Made by a program: the position numbers and the translations under genes | The notes under the pieces: generated by a model | Database searches by the model: none | The model's input: the letters and a program-made list of their open reading frames with translations, nothing else | Told to the model about the DNA's origin: nothing | Shown here: piece by piece, positions 7,757-16,360 of the stretch | Layout: the number at the start of each line of letters is the position of its first letter | Position numbering within the stretch: position 1 is the stretch's first letter | From: an uncultured Eubacteriales bacterium | Lineage (GTDB): Bacteria; Bacillota; Clostridia; Christensenellales; CAG-917 | Assembly: GCA_900545885.1 (NCBI GenBank) | Contig: URAF01000001.1 | Location: forward strand, 1 to 64,000 | DNA: 64,000 nucleotides | Direction of reading: 5' to 3'

Positions 7757-8985
7757 GCACGCTGATTATCGGAGCCGGAGCGGCGGGTTGTCTTTGCGCC
7801 GTATTGTGCGCTCGTGGGGGAGAGCGCGTGACATTGCTCGAAAAGAACGAGAAAACGGGCAAAAAGCTGTTTATAACTGGAAAAGGCAGATGTAACGTTA
7901 CCGCCGATTATCCGCCCGACGAATTTCTGTCGGGAGTGGTACACGGCGAAAAATTCCTGCGTTCCGCGATATATTCTTTTACTCCCGAAAATACAAAAGA
8001 ATTTTTCCGCGATTTGGGCGTCGAACTGGTTACCGAACGCGGCAACCGCGTTTTTCCCGCGTCGGGCAAATCGTCGGACATAACCCGCGCTTTCGACCGT
8101 GCGCTCAAAGCCGCGGGAGTAGACGTAAAACTGGACTCCGAAGTCAAATCCGTAAAATTTGAAAACAGAGTTTTCAAAGTGCTTACGGCGGACGGCAAGG
8201 AATACACAGCCGACAACGTTGTGGTAGCTACGGGCGGAAAGAGTTATCCCGCAACGGGTTCCACGGGCGACGGCTACGAAATAGCAAAAAGTTTCGGACA
8301 TACCGTTGTCAAACCCGTGCCTTCGCTTGCGTCGTTGTTCACCGAAGAAAGCGTACGAGAACTTTGCGGAATATCCTTGAAAAACGTTACTTTGTCGGCA
8401 GTCACCGCAGACGGCAAAAGACTTGACGGCAAGTTCGGCGAAATGTTGTTTACGGACAGGGGACTCAGCGGTCCCGTTGCGCTTACGCTGTCCACGGAAC
8501 TGAACAGAGTGAGCGGTGCGGTTTTGCATCTGGATTTGAAGCCCGCGCTTTCGCACGAAAAACTCGAAGCCAGAATTCTGCGCGATTTCGAGGAAAGAAA
8601 AAACGGCGACCTCAAAAATGTGACGCGTGCATTGTTGCCCGAACGGCTCAATTTGTACGTTCTGAAAAGAGCGGGACTGCAACCCGATAAAAAGGTCAAT
8701 TCGGTCACGAAAGAGGAACGCAAACGGCTTGCGGACACGCTCAAGGACCTTACGTTCCGACTGAAAAGCATTGCGCCTTTCGAAGAAGCCGTTGTGACTT
8801 CGGGGGGAGTGAGCCTCAAAGAACTCACGCCGAAATGCGAAAGCAGACTGCAAAAGGGATTGTATTTCGTCGGTGAAGTTACGGACTGCGACGCCGTGAC
8901 GGGGGGATACAATCTGCAAATTGCTTTCTCCACAGCGGCGGCAGCGGCGAAAGACATTCTTTCGCGCAAAGACAGCGAAAAATAA
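7753..8985 (+). CDS. FAD-dependent oxidoreductase, HI0933/BaiN/YhiN family
   Basis: The 410-residue flavoprotein begins with the dinucleotide-binding fingerprint VSTLIIGAGAAG (Gly7, Gly9, Gly12), followed by EKNEKTGKKLFITGKGRCN, diagnostic of the HI0933 family, and ends with TGGYNLQIAFSTAAAAA. Family members are described as flavoproteins of uncertain substrate; some are annotated as aminoacetone oxidases or bile-acid reductases (BaiN). The GTG overlaps the surE stop (GTGA), so the gene depends on translation of surE. Reaction here is unknown. Confidence 0.85.
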   Translation: MSTLIIGAGAAGCLCAVLCARGGERVTLLEKNEKTGKKLFITGKGRCNVTADYPPDEFLSGVVHGEKFLRSAIYSFTPENTKEFFRDLGVELVTERGNRVFPASGKSSDITRAFDRALKAAGVDVKLDSEVKSVKFENRVFKVLTADGKEYTADNVVVATGGKSYPATGSTGDGYEIAKSFGHTVVKPVPSLASLFTEESVRELCGISLKNVTLSAVTADGKRLDGKFGEMLFTDRGLSGPVALTLSTELNRVSGAVLHLDLKPALSHEKLEARILRDFEERKNGDLKNVTRALLPERLNLYVLKRAGLQPDKKVNSVTKEERKRLADTLKDLTFRLKSIAPFEEAVVTSGGVSLKELTPKCESRLQKGLYFVGEVTDCDAVTGGYNLQIAFSTAAAAAKDILSRKDSEK

Positions 8986-9133
8986 GTACTAACGACCAAG
9001 TCGAAAGTATTTAATTGCAAAATTTATTCGTTTCGCGATGTTCCGAAATTCGGACGGCGTAAAAGACCCGAAAGCGGTTGGCGTGCGGAGCGGAGCAACA
9101 TACATTGCGACAAAGTGCGAAACAACCGATAAA

Positions 9134-9162
9134 TTGACACGACGGACAATGTATAGTATAAT
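9134..9162 (+). promoter_or_regulatory. Consensus sigma-A promoter for cmk operon
   Basis: Perfect TTGACA (9134-9139) and perfect TATAAT (9157-9162) are separated by 17 bases. This is the best promoter in the window and suits a highly expressed operon ending in ribosomal protein S1. Confidence 0.92.
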
Positions 9163-9180
9163 TTCCGTTCAGGAGAACTT

Positions 9181-9846
9181 ATGATAAACATAGCGATTGA
9201 CGGTCCCGCAGGAGCGGGCAAAAGCACGATAGCCAAAGCGGTTGCGGCAAAACTCGGGATAATTTATCTCGATACGGGCGCAATGTACCGCGCGGTTGCG
9301 TATGCCGCGCTCAAAAAGGGCATTGACGTCAAAGACCCCGAAGGGGTGGCGCAGCTGCTCGAAAATCTGGAAATGGACATACGCTACGAAAACGGCGTTC
9401 AGAACGTTTACGTAAACGGTGAGAACGCAACGCCGTATCTGCGCACTCCCGAGATGTCCAAAGCCGCGTCCGACATATCCGCGCTTCCCGTGGTTCGATA
9501 CAAAATGGTTGAACTGCAACGCGAATTCGCCGCAAAGTACGATGTTGTGCTGGACGGCAGGGATATAGGAACTTTCGTGTTGCCCGACGCAAACTGCAAG
9601 TTCTATATGACTGCAAGCCCCGAGGAACGCGCAAAAAGACGTTTCGAAGAACTTACGGCAAAAGGCGAAACGTGCGACTATAATGCCGTTTTGCAGGATA
9701 TAGTAAAAAGAGATTACAACGACTCGCACCGCGAAGTCGCGCCGCTGAAACAAGCGGACGACGCATATTATCTCGACACGACCGAACTTTCGATTGCTGA
9801 GGTTACGGAGAGAGTCGAAAAGATTGTCAAGGAGAGAGTAAAATGA
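9181..9846 (+). CDS. cmk: Cytidylate kinase
   Basis: The 221-residue kinase phosphorylates CMP and dCMP with ATP. The P-loop GPAGAGKST (residues 8-16), LDTGAMYRA, the CMP-binding LDGRDIGTFVLP and the lid arginines (RAKRRFEE) are all present. AGGAGA precedes the ATG. The 4-bp overlap with plsC marks an operon. The cmk-plsC-ispH/rpsA order is common in Clostridia. Confidence 0.97.
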   Translation: MINIAIDGPAGAGKSTIAKAVAAKLGIIYLDTGAMYRAVAYAALKKGIDVKDPEGVAQLLENLEMDIRYENGVQNVYVNGENATPYLRTPEMSKAASDISALPVVRYKMVELQREFAAKYDVVLDGRDIGTFVLPDANCKFYMTASPEERAKRRFEELTAKGETCDYNAVLQDIVKRDYNDSHREVAPLKQADDAYYLDTTELSIAEVTERVEKIVKERVK

Positions 9847-10520
9847 GCTACGGCTTTTACAGATTCATAAGATTCGTCACCGCGCCGATAGTGCGCATAC
9901 TTTGGCCTACAAAGGTTGTCAACAAACATTATTTCGACGAAATGGGCGGCGGTATAGTGATTTGCAATCACTACGCCATTCCCGATACGCTCATTCCCGT
10001 TATGTCGCTTTACAAAAAGGAACTGCACGTTCTTGCGAAAGCCGAAGCGTTCGAGTGCGCCAAAATCGCCAACTGGTTCCTGCGTAAAATCGGCGCTATT
10101 CCCGTTCACCGCGGACAACCCGACATCAACGCCGTAAAAGAAGTTCTTTCCGTGCTCAAAGCGGACAAGAAACTCGTTATGTACCCCGAAGGCACCAGAA
10201 ACCGCGAAGGCACAAAAGAAATGCTGGAATTCAAGCAGGGCGCGGCACGTTTTGCAATCAAAGCTCAGAAACCCGTTTTGCCCATGCTGTATTACCGCAT
10301 GCACAAACCGTTCCGCAAAAACTATCTTTACATCGGAGCGCCCATCTATCTCGACGAGTTTTACGGCAGCCGCAGACCCGAAGATTTCGAGCGCGCAACC
10401 GATTTGATTTATCAGCGTATGCAGGAAACGAGAGTTCAGTGCGACGCCTACGTCGAAGGGCTCAAAAACAAGAAAAAAGGCAAAAAAGCGGCTGAAAAAG
10501 CCGACGGAAAGACCGAATAA
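9843..10520 (+). CDS. plsC: 1-acyl-sn-glycerol-3-phosphate acyltransferase
   Basis: The 225-residue membrane-associated enzyme acylates lysophosphatidic acid to phosphatidic acid. It has the catalytic HX4D motif (His43-Asp48 in NHYAIPD) and the substrate-binding EGTR motif (116-119). The C-terminal tail is rich in Lys. It overlaps cmk upstream by 4 bp, and the A of its TAA is the first base of the ispH/rpsA start codon. Confidence 0.92.
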   Translation: MSYGFYRFIRFVTAPIVRILWPTKVVNKHYFDEMGGGIVICNHYAIPDTLIPVMSLYKKELHVLAKAEAFECAKIANWFLRKIGAIPVHRGQPDINAVKEVLSVLKADKKLVMYPEGTRNREGTKEMLEFKQGAARFAIKAQKPVLPMLYYRMHKPFRKNYLYIGAPIYLDEFYGSRRPEDFERATDLIYQRMQETRVQCDAYVEGLKNKKKGKKAAEKADGKTE

Positions 10521-12877
10521 TGAAAGTTTGCGTTGCAAAAAGCGCTGGATTTTGCAAAGGCGTGCAGAACGCTTTCGATACCGCGCTGAAACTTGCGAAA
10601 GAAAAAGGTAAAATTTACACAATCGGCGCTCTCATTCACAATGAGGGCGTTGTGCAATATCTGAAAGAAAGGGGAGTGGAAAGTCTGTCTCTCGAAGAGG
10701 CGAAACAGCTTCCCGCAGGGTCGGTCGCGCTCATTCGCGCTCACGGCATTCCGTGGCAGGACGAGGAGTATATGCGCTCCCGTGGCATCGAACTTTACGA
10801 CGCCACCTGTCCCGTCGTCAAACGCATTCACAAAATCGTATCCGAACGTTACGACGCGGGCGACGACATCATAATCGTCGGCGACAAAAACCACGACGAA
10901 GTGGCGGGTGCGGCAAGTTACGGCAGGGACAGAGTCAGGGTAGTTTCGGACTCCGACGAGCTCACAATCGGCGACAATCCCACGAGTATAGTCTTTCAGA
11001 CTACGATTTTGGCGGATAAATTCGATAAAATACGGGATTTTGCGGAAAATTCGCAAAAAAACGAGCGAAAAACAGTTGGAATTTTCAATACTATTTGCTA
11101 TACTACACTAAGCAGGCAAAACGAGGCGCGCGAGCTCGCGTGCACGTGCGACGCCGTTCTGGTGCTCGGAAGCAGGTCCAGCGCTAACACACGCAGACTT
11201 TTCCAGGTGGCTCACGACGTCAATCCCAACACGTTCTTTGCTCAATCCGTTTCCGAATTGCCGCTGTCGTCATTAAAGCATTTTCAAAGCATATCAATCG
11301 TCGCCGGCGCGTCTACGCCCCCGTGGTTGATACAGGAGGTTACAAAACTTATGAGTGAAACTCAAGTCAACGCTACCGAGCTCAACGCCGTAGCAGAAGA
11401 AGAAGTGAAAAAAGAGGCAACACTTCAAGAGTCCGACGTTCAGGCTCCCGCACAGGAAAAAGAAATCACGATGGAAGACGTAGTCGCTTCTACGCGTTCG
11501 GTCGGTTTTGTCAACTACAAGGTCGGCAAGCGTATTAAGGGTCACGTCATCAGAGCGGACGAGAACGGTATTTATGTCACAATAGGTGGCAAGAAAGACG
11601 GTTTCATTGATAAGGCTGACGCTTCTGTCGACAACAACTACAACCCCGCCGACTTCAAGGCAGGCGACGCTGTCGAAGCAACCATCATCGGTACCAACAA
11701 AGAGTACGTCGCACTTTCCAAGAAAGAAGTCGACATTCTCCGCGCCGAAGACGAACAGGCAGAAAAAGCCCTCAACGCAGGTGAGTTCTCCCTCAAAATG
11801 ACGGAAGTCGTCAAGGGCGGTCTCCGCGGCAGAATGGGACAGTACACCGTATTCGTTCCCGCATCTCAAATCAGAATGGGTTACGTCAAGAACCTCGAAG
11901 ATTACAAAGACAAGGTTCTCCGTCTCACCCTTATGCCAGCAAAAGAAAAGGACGCCGCAGAAGGCGAAGAAGCAGCCGCTTCCGATAAACCCGCAAAGAA
12001 ATCCGGATATCTCTTCGCGTCCCAGCGCATCATTCTCGAAAGAGAAAAGCAGGAAAAAGAAGACAACTTCTGGAACAACATTCACGTCCACGACATCGTC
12101 GTCGGCAAAGTCAAGAGATTCACGCAGTTCGGCGCATTCGTCAACGTTCGCGGTTTCGATTGCCTTGCTCACATCTCCGAACTGAGCTGGAACAAGATTA
12201 CCGATCCCTCCACCGTCCTCAAAATCGGCGAAAGCTATGACTTCGTCGTCCTCAAGATGGACAGAGAGAGCGGCAGAATTTCCCTCGGTTACAAACAACT
12301 TCAAAAGAAGCCTTACGAACTTGCGGCAGAGCAGTTCCCCGTCGGAACCGTCATCAAAGGCAAGGTCGAAAGAATATTCCCCTACGGTGCGTTCATTTCC
12401 ATCGCTGACGGCGTTGACGGACTAGTCCACGTCTCTCAGATTTCTCACAACTGGATTAAAGACGCAAGCGAAGCTCTGAAAGTCGGCGAAGAAGTCGAAG
12501 CCAAAATCATCGGTTTCGAAGACAACCGCATCACGCTTTCCATCAAAGAGTTGCTGCCCGCACCCGAAACCACGGAAGCCGCAGCAGAACCCGCAGAAGT
12601 CGCAGAAGGCGAAGAGAAACCCGTAAAACGCGTGTCCAGAGTCAAGAAGTTCGAACAGAAACTTGCCGACTCCGAAGAAAAGAGAGAACGTCGTGCGAAG
12701 AAAGAAACTTCCAACGAACCCAAAGAATGGGTTTCCGGTTCCAGCTCCGCAACCCTCGGCGACCTCTTCAAGAACCTCAACCTGCAACTCGACGACGAGC
12801 CCGCAGCAGAAGAGGAAGCACCCAAGAAAAAAGCAACCCGCAAGAAGAAAGAAGAAGCTCCTGCGGACGCAGAGTAA
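10520..12877 (+). CDS. ispH: Fusion of HMBPP reductase IspH with ribosomal protein S1
   Basis: The 785-residue product is a known clostridial fusion. Residues 1-280 are IspH, which makes IPP and DMAPP in the MEP isoprenoid pathway; its [4Fe-4S] cysteines are Cys12, Cys97 and Cys193. From about residue 335 come four S1 RNA-binding repeats (about 335-405, 420-525, 530-605, 615-685); the third and fourth carry the canonical GAFV and GAFI strands. The tail is charged and contains ATLGDLFKNL at 744, followed by Lys/Glu-rich sequence. The S1 half uses more C-ending codons than the IspH half, as expected for heavy translation. A strong terminator follows. Confidence 0.95.
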   Translation: MKVCVAKSAGFCKGVQNAFDTALKLAKEKGKIYTIGALIHNEGVVQYLKERGVESLSLEEAKQLPAGSVALIRAHGIPWQDEEYMRSRGIELYDATCPVVKRIHKIVSERYDAGDDIIIVGDKNHDEVAGAASYGRDRVRVVSDSDELTIGDNPTSIVFQTTILADKFDKIRDFAENSQKNERKTVGIFNTICYTTLSRQNEARELACTCDAVLVLGSRSSANTRRLFQVAHDVNPNTFFAQSVSELPLSSLKHFQSISIVAGASTPPWLIQEVTKLMSETQVNATELNAVAEEEVKKEATLQESDVQAPAQEKEITMEDVVASTRSVGFVNYKVGKRIKGHVIRADENGIYVTIGGKKDGFIDKADASVDNNYNPADFKAGDAVEATIIGTNKEYVALSKKEVDILRAEDEQAEKALNAGEFSLKMTEVVKGGLRGRMGQYTVFVPASQIRMGYVKNLEDYKDKVLRLTLMPAKEKDAAEGEEAAASDKPAKKSGYLFASQRIILEREKQEKEDNFWNNIHVHDIVVGKVKRFTQFGAFVNVRGFDCLAHISELSWNKITDPSTVLKIGESYDFVVLKMDRESGRISLGYKQLQKKPYELAAEQFPVGTVIKGKVERIFPYGAFISIADGVDGLVHVSQISHNWIKDASEALKVGEEVEAKIIGFEDNRITLSIKELLPAPETTEAAAEPAEVAEGEEKPVKRVSRVKKFEQKLADSEEKRERRAKKETSNEPKEWVSGSSSATLGDLFKNLNLQLDDEPAAEEEAPKKKATRKKKEEAPADAE

Positions 12878-12892
12878 TTCAAGTGCAGCATT

Positions 12893-12923
12893 ACGAGCCG
12901 TCGTTTGACGGCTCGTTTTTTTA
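12893..12923 (+). terminator. Strong intrinsic terminator after ispH/rpsA
   Basis: A perfect 10-bp GC-rich stem (12893-12902 with 12907-12916) with a GTTT loop is followed by seven T residues. Confidence 0.95.
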
Positions 12924-13019
12924 TACATTCCGAACGCTAAATCAATGTGGTAATTCGCCTTTTGTCGCAAACTTTGCGCTTTTGCGGTGTAAGCAAACAC
13001 ATCGAACATACGCATAGTA

Positions 13020-13134
13020 GCACACGTATAACGCGTATATGCACCTTTACGAATGTAAAGCAGTGCAATGCGTTCAACACGTGACATCGTGTGTGCACAC
13101 GCATAGCACACGCGCGTGCGCATAACGCGCGTAT
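13020..13134. repeat. Alternating purine-pyrimidine tract upstream of the PI-PLC-like gene
   Basis: Runs of strictly alternating purine and pyrimidine lie at 13020-13030, 13031-13044, 13088-13105 (18 bp), 13106-13124 (19 bp) and 13125-13134, with only single-base phase breaks between adjacent runs. They are rich in CGCG, ACAC and GTGTG. A small CTTTAC/GTAAAG hairpin sits between them. This fills most of the 318-base gap; no gene is visible. Confidence 0.7.
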
Positions 13135-13140
13135 TGCGTA

Positions 13141-13169
13141 TTGACTTGTCCGCCATAATGAACTACAAT
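13141..13169 (+). promoter_or_regulatory. Sigma-A promoter for the PI-PLC-like gene
   Basis: TTGACT (13141-13146) and TACAAT (13164-13169) are separated by 17 bases, directly after the alternating tract. AAGGGAGAAAGG precedes the ATG. Confidence 0.8.
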
Positions 13170-13195
13170 ATCTATTATATTAAGGGAGAAAGGAT

Positions 13196-14317
13196 ATGGT
13201 AAAAATCACGCTGTGCGACAGGAACTCAACCGCTCATAAAAACGCTCTGTTTCCGACCAAAAAACAAATCGTACTTATGATTATCGGTGCGATTTTGCTT
13301 ACGGTTCTGCTTGCCGCCGTGATTTTGGCGCCGATTATTGTTATGGGCAACAAAAAAATCGTAAAAGACACCGCAACTCCGTCTCCCGTGCTTACCGAAT
13401 GGATGAACTACATTTCCGACAGCGCGCCGATATGCGACATTGCAATCCCAGGCTCCCACGACAGCGCGTGTTACGGAATGCCGTATTACGCCGAAACACA
13501 GGACTTGACGATAGGCGAGCAGCTGGAACGCGGTGTGCGTTACTTCGATATTCGCGTCAACAACTCAAAGGACGGTTACGTGATTTTCCACGGTCCTGTC
13601 AACGGGGCGTCCTATCTCGACGTTCTGAAAGACATCGACGAATTTACGGACGCGCATCCGTCGGAGTTCCTGATACTCGATATGTCGCATTTCAAAAACG
13701 GTTCGGAACCCATGGTTTTCAGCCTGCTTGAAGAAACTCTCGGCGATAAAATCCTGCGCCTTTACAGGAGCGAGTTTTCAAACAAAACCGTCTCCTAAAT
13801 CACTCTCGGCGAAGTCAGGGGCAAATGCTTAATCCTCACGGACGCGAGCGAAACAGACTACTATAAAAACAATCCGAACATAAATCTTCGCACAAACGAA
13901 ACGGATTTTTATCCCGAGTGGCACGTGCTTTTCTCGTTCTACGAAAAGCCGTACAACGCGAAGTCGGCAAAATATTTCGTCGAGAAGGTGTTGCCCATAT
14001 ACTTTGACAGAGCAAAACAACTCGAAGGCGGAATGTTCGTGTTGCAAGCGCAACTCACGGATATGGCGTTTGTGTTCGGACCCCGTTACCGCGAAGGGCA
14101 GTTGATAGGGTATATGAACGATTTTGTTCGCGACCTTGCGGAAAGCGAAAATCTGCCTTACGTCAACATTATCATGCGCGATTTCGTCGACTGCGAAAAA
14201 TGTGCGCTGACCGTTCGTCTGAACATTGCAAAAGGCTATGTCAAAACGGACCTTGCGGAGCAGTTTGCCGACGGCATTTATTGTCATCTCGACGAAAGCG
14301 TGTCGCGAATCGGCTGA
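13196..14317 (+). pseudogene. Phosphatidylinositol-specific phospholipase C-like gene interrupted by one in-frame TAA
   Basis: The frame runs for 373 codons but codon 201 (13796-13798) is TAA. Before it are a membrane anchor (residues about 24-50) and the PI-PLC X-domain motifs IAIPGSHDSACYG (His88), RYFDIRVN, VIFHGPV (His132) and FLILDMSH. After it, in the same frame, the family's LGEVRGKCLIL stretch continues and the fold proceeds to codon 373. Codon bias is unchanged past the stop and there is no frameshift, so this is a recent nonsense change, a sequence error, or readthrough. PI-PLC enzymes cleave phosphatidylinositol at the cell surface. Two separate proteins of 200 and about 130 residues (restart at 13925) are unlikely to be active. 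Confidence 0.8.
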
Positions 14318-14344
14318 AACCGATTTAATCGGAAAGGAGAAAAT

Positions 14345-14953
14345 ATGATAGCGGACGAAGCCACCGTAGCAAAGACGGTTGAAAATCTCAAAAAGCGCAA
14401 ATTCGACGTTTATGTGTGCAAAACCGGTGAAGAAGCGCGCAATCTCGCCTTGTCGCTCATTCCCGCAGACGACGTTGTAGCGTGGGGCGGTTCCAAAACC
14501 GCGGAACAAATCGGGCTTATTGACGCCGTGAAAGCCAAATTCGCGACGGTTGACCGCGACTCGGCAAAGACGGTTGCCGAAAAACGTGAGGCTATGCGAA
14601 AGAGTCTGTCCGCCGATACGTTTATTGCAGGTATCAACGCTATATCTTCGGACGGTTGGCTTGTCAATATAGACGGTACGGGCAACAGAGTGGCGGCAAT
14701 CTGTTTCGGTCCCGAAAACGTAATACTCGTTGCGGGCACAAACAAAATCACGGGTGCAATGCAGTCGGCGATTGCAAGGGCGCGCAACGTAGCCGCTCCC
14801 ATCAACGCAAAGCGTTTCGACCTGCCCAATCCCTGCACGGTTTCGGGCAAGTGTGCGGACTGCATTTCCGATACTACTATATGCAGTCAGTTCCTAGAAA
14901 CAAGATATTGTAAACCTGCTGGCAGAATAAAAGTTATTCTCATTGAAGAATAG
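14345..14953 (+). CDS. LUD-domain protein (LutC/YkgG-like)
   Basis: The 202-residue protein has the LUD fold signatures VVAWGGSKTAEQIGL, GTGNRVAAICFGP and VAGTNKI, and a C-terminal cluster of cysteines in CTVSGKCADC and TTIC that could hold a metal or Fe-S centre. Stand-alone members of this type are common in anaerobic Firmicutes; relatives in the LutABC complex take part in lactate oxidation, but no lutA or lutB is nearby, so the role is unknown. AAAGGAG precedes the ATG. It lies 27 bases after the PI-PLC-like gene and 44 before superoxide reductase. Confidence 0.85.
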   Translation: MIADEATVAKTVENLKKRKFDVYVCKTGEEARNLALSLIPADDVVAWGGSKTAEQIGLIDAVKAKFATVDRDSAKTVAEKREAMRKSLSADTFIAGINAISSDGWLVNIDGTGNRVAAICFGPENVILVAGTNKITGAMQSAIARARNVAAPINAKRFDLPNPCTVSGKCADCISDTTICSQFLETRYCKPAGRIKVILIEE

Positions 14954-14997
14954 CTCGGGTTCTGACCTTGCAAATAAATAAACATTTGAGGTGAAAT

Positions 14998-15366
14998 ATG
15001 AAATTTTATCGTTGCGAACATTGCGGCAATATAGTTACTTTTGTGCACAACAGCGGAGTTCCCGTGATTTGTTGCGGTGAAAAAATGAAAGAACTGCAAG
15101 CGGGCGTTGCCGATGCGGCACAGGAAAAACACGTTCCCGTCGTAGAAAAAGTCGACAAAAAAGTGACGGTTCGCGTTGGAAGCGTTGCGCATCCTATGTT
15201 CGAAGAGCACTACATCGAATTTATCGCACTCGAAACCACCGAAGGCGAATATGTCAAGTATCTCAAAGCGGGCGACGAACCTGCGGCAACGTTTGTCCTT
15301 GCAGACGGAGAAGACGTGATTGCGGCTTACGAATACTGCAATCTCCACGGCCTTTGGAAAAAGTAA
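14998..15366 (+). CDS. dfx: Desulfoferrodoxin (2Fe superoxide reductase)
   Basis: The 122-residue protein has the desulforedoxin-type Fe(SCys)4 centre with Cys6, Cys9, Cys25 and Cys26, and the catalytic SOR domain with the His ligands in VAHPM and EEHY and the Cys/His ligands in CNLHG near the end. It reduces superoxide to peroxide without releasing oxygen, a hallmark of anaerobes. GAGGTG precedes the ATG. The gap to the LUD gene shows a small TATTCT/AGAATA inverted repeat but no clear PerR box. Confidence 0.96.
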   Translation: MKFYRCEHCGNIVTFVHNSGVPVICCGEKMKELQAGVADAAQEKHVPVVEKVDKKVTVRVGSVAHPMFEEHYIEFIALETTEGEYVKYLKAGDEPAATFVLADGEDVIAAYEYCNLHGLWKK

Positions 15367-15446
15367 CAGCTGAGTGCGGCGGTTACAATCGGAAAAGTCC
15401 GAATGAAGCAAAATCAACCCGCAAAGCTCTTTAACAAGGAGAAATA

Positions 15447-16106
15447 ATGAACAGAACTATTACCGTAAAAGGTGCGGGAAAACTGTCTTTGACGGCAGAT
15501 TTTACCGCTGTAAACATTACCGTCAAATCTTCCGATAAAGATTATGCCGCAGCAATGGACAAAGCGGCGGAACAGCTGGAAGATTTGCGTGAAAAACTCG
15601 TTGCAGGCGGACTGTCAAAGGACGATATAAAAACCACGGATTTCAACGTTCAGACACAGTACGACAACGAAAAGGACGAAAAAGGCGGTTACAAACGCGT
15701 TTTTTCGGGTTTTGTCGTGTCGCACAACCTGAAAGCGGAGTTTGCTTTCGACAAAGAACGTCTGGCTAAGGTTTTGTCCGCGCTTTCTGCTACAAAAGGT
15801 CAACCGGAATTTTCCGTCAGGTTTACCGTAAAAGACAAAGAAGCGGCGAAACAAAGTCTTATCAAAGCGGCTGTTAAAGACGCAAAGGAAAAAGCCGCAG
15901 CACTTGCAGAAGCGGCAGACGTCCGACTCGGTCAAATTGTCAATATCGATTACAATGTCGGCAACGTCAATTTCTATTCGCCTGCGCGTTATCAGGTCAA
16001 CGACGCTGTTTGTCGCAGCACGGCATTTACCGCTGCGCAAATTGACATAGAACCTGAGGACATCGAACTTTCCGACACCGTTACTGTTGTCTGGGAAATC
16101 GAGTAA
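15447..16106 (+). CDS. SIMPL-domain protein (DUF541)
   Basis: The 219-residue protein starts directly with the SIMPL domain (ITVKGAGKLSLTADF) and includes the DIKTTDFNVQ and AAVKDAKEKAAALAEA stretches typical of DUF541. Most family members are exported, but this one has no signal peptide, so it is predicted to be cytoplasmic. The function is unknown; it lies after superoxide reductase with its own AAGGAG site, so a stress role is only a guess from position. Confidence 0.85.
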   Translation: MNRTITVKGAGKLSLTADFTAVNITVKSSDKDYAAAMDKAAEQLEDLREKLVAGGLSKDDIKTTDFNVQTQYDNEKDEKGGYKRVFSGFVVSHNLKAEFAFDKERLAKVLSALSATKGQPEFSVRFTVKDKEAAKQSLIKAAVKDAKEKAAALAEAADVRLGQIVNIDYNVGNVNFYSPARYQVNDAVCRSTAFTAAQIDIEPEDIELSDTVTVVWEIE

Positions 16107-16185
16107 AAATAGGCAGGGCTACGGAATAGCGATTGCTACACGGAGTGTCAATCGCGTCACAGAAGTGTCTGAATCGCGTCGGAAC

Positions 16186-16215
16186 ATAAAAAAACGACCT
16201 GGTTTACAGGTCGTT
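16186..16215 (-). terminator. Intrinsic terminator of tRNA-Trp
   Basis: A 9-bp stem (16193-16201 with 16207-16215) is followed on the minus strand by a T run (16187-16194 as A on the plus strand). It lies just after the tRNA-Trp 3' end. Confidence 0.85.
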
Positions 16216-16217
16216 CG

Positions 16218-16292
16218 TGGCAGGGGAGACGCGATTCGAACACGCAACCGACGGTTTTGGAGACCGTTGCTCTACCGTTGAGCCACTCCCCT
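16218..16292 (-). tRNA. tRNA-Trp (CCA anticodon)
   Basis: On the minus strand the sequence folds into a cloverleaf with acceptor stem AGGGGAG/CTCCCCT, D-loop GGCTCAACGGTAGAGC, anticodon loop CTCCAAA with anticodon CCA, T-loop TTCGAAT, discriminator G and an encoded CCA end. It has its own promoter and terminator. Confidence 0.95.
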
Positions 16293-16304
16293 AAATGCTT
16301 GATT

Positions 16305-16333
16305 ATTATATCAACAAAGCGACTATTAGTCAA
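16305..16333 (-). promoter_or_regulatory. Promoter of tRNA-Trp
   Basis: On the minus strand TTGACT (16333-16328) and a perfect TATAAT (16310-16305) are 17 bases apart and sit 12 bases before the tRNA. Confidence 0.9.
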
Positions 16334-16360
16334 ACAAAACGCAAATAAATCGGAGATTAT

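Noticed and set aside
13796..13798. Stop-codon reassignment or selenocysteine-like readthrough in the PI-PLC-like gene
   Set aside because: TAA ends many intact genes in the window (for example sigF and pheT), and no recoding hairpin is seen next to the codon.
14930..14997. PerR box upstream of superoxide reductase
   Set aside because: The TATTCT/AGAATA repeat overlaps the end of the LUD gene and does not match the TTATAAT-type PerR consensus.
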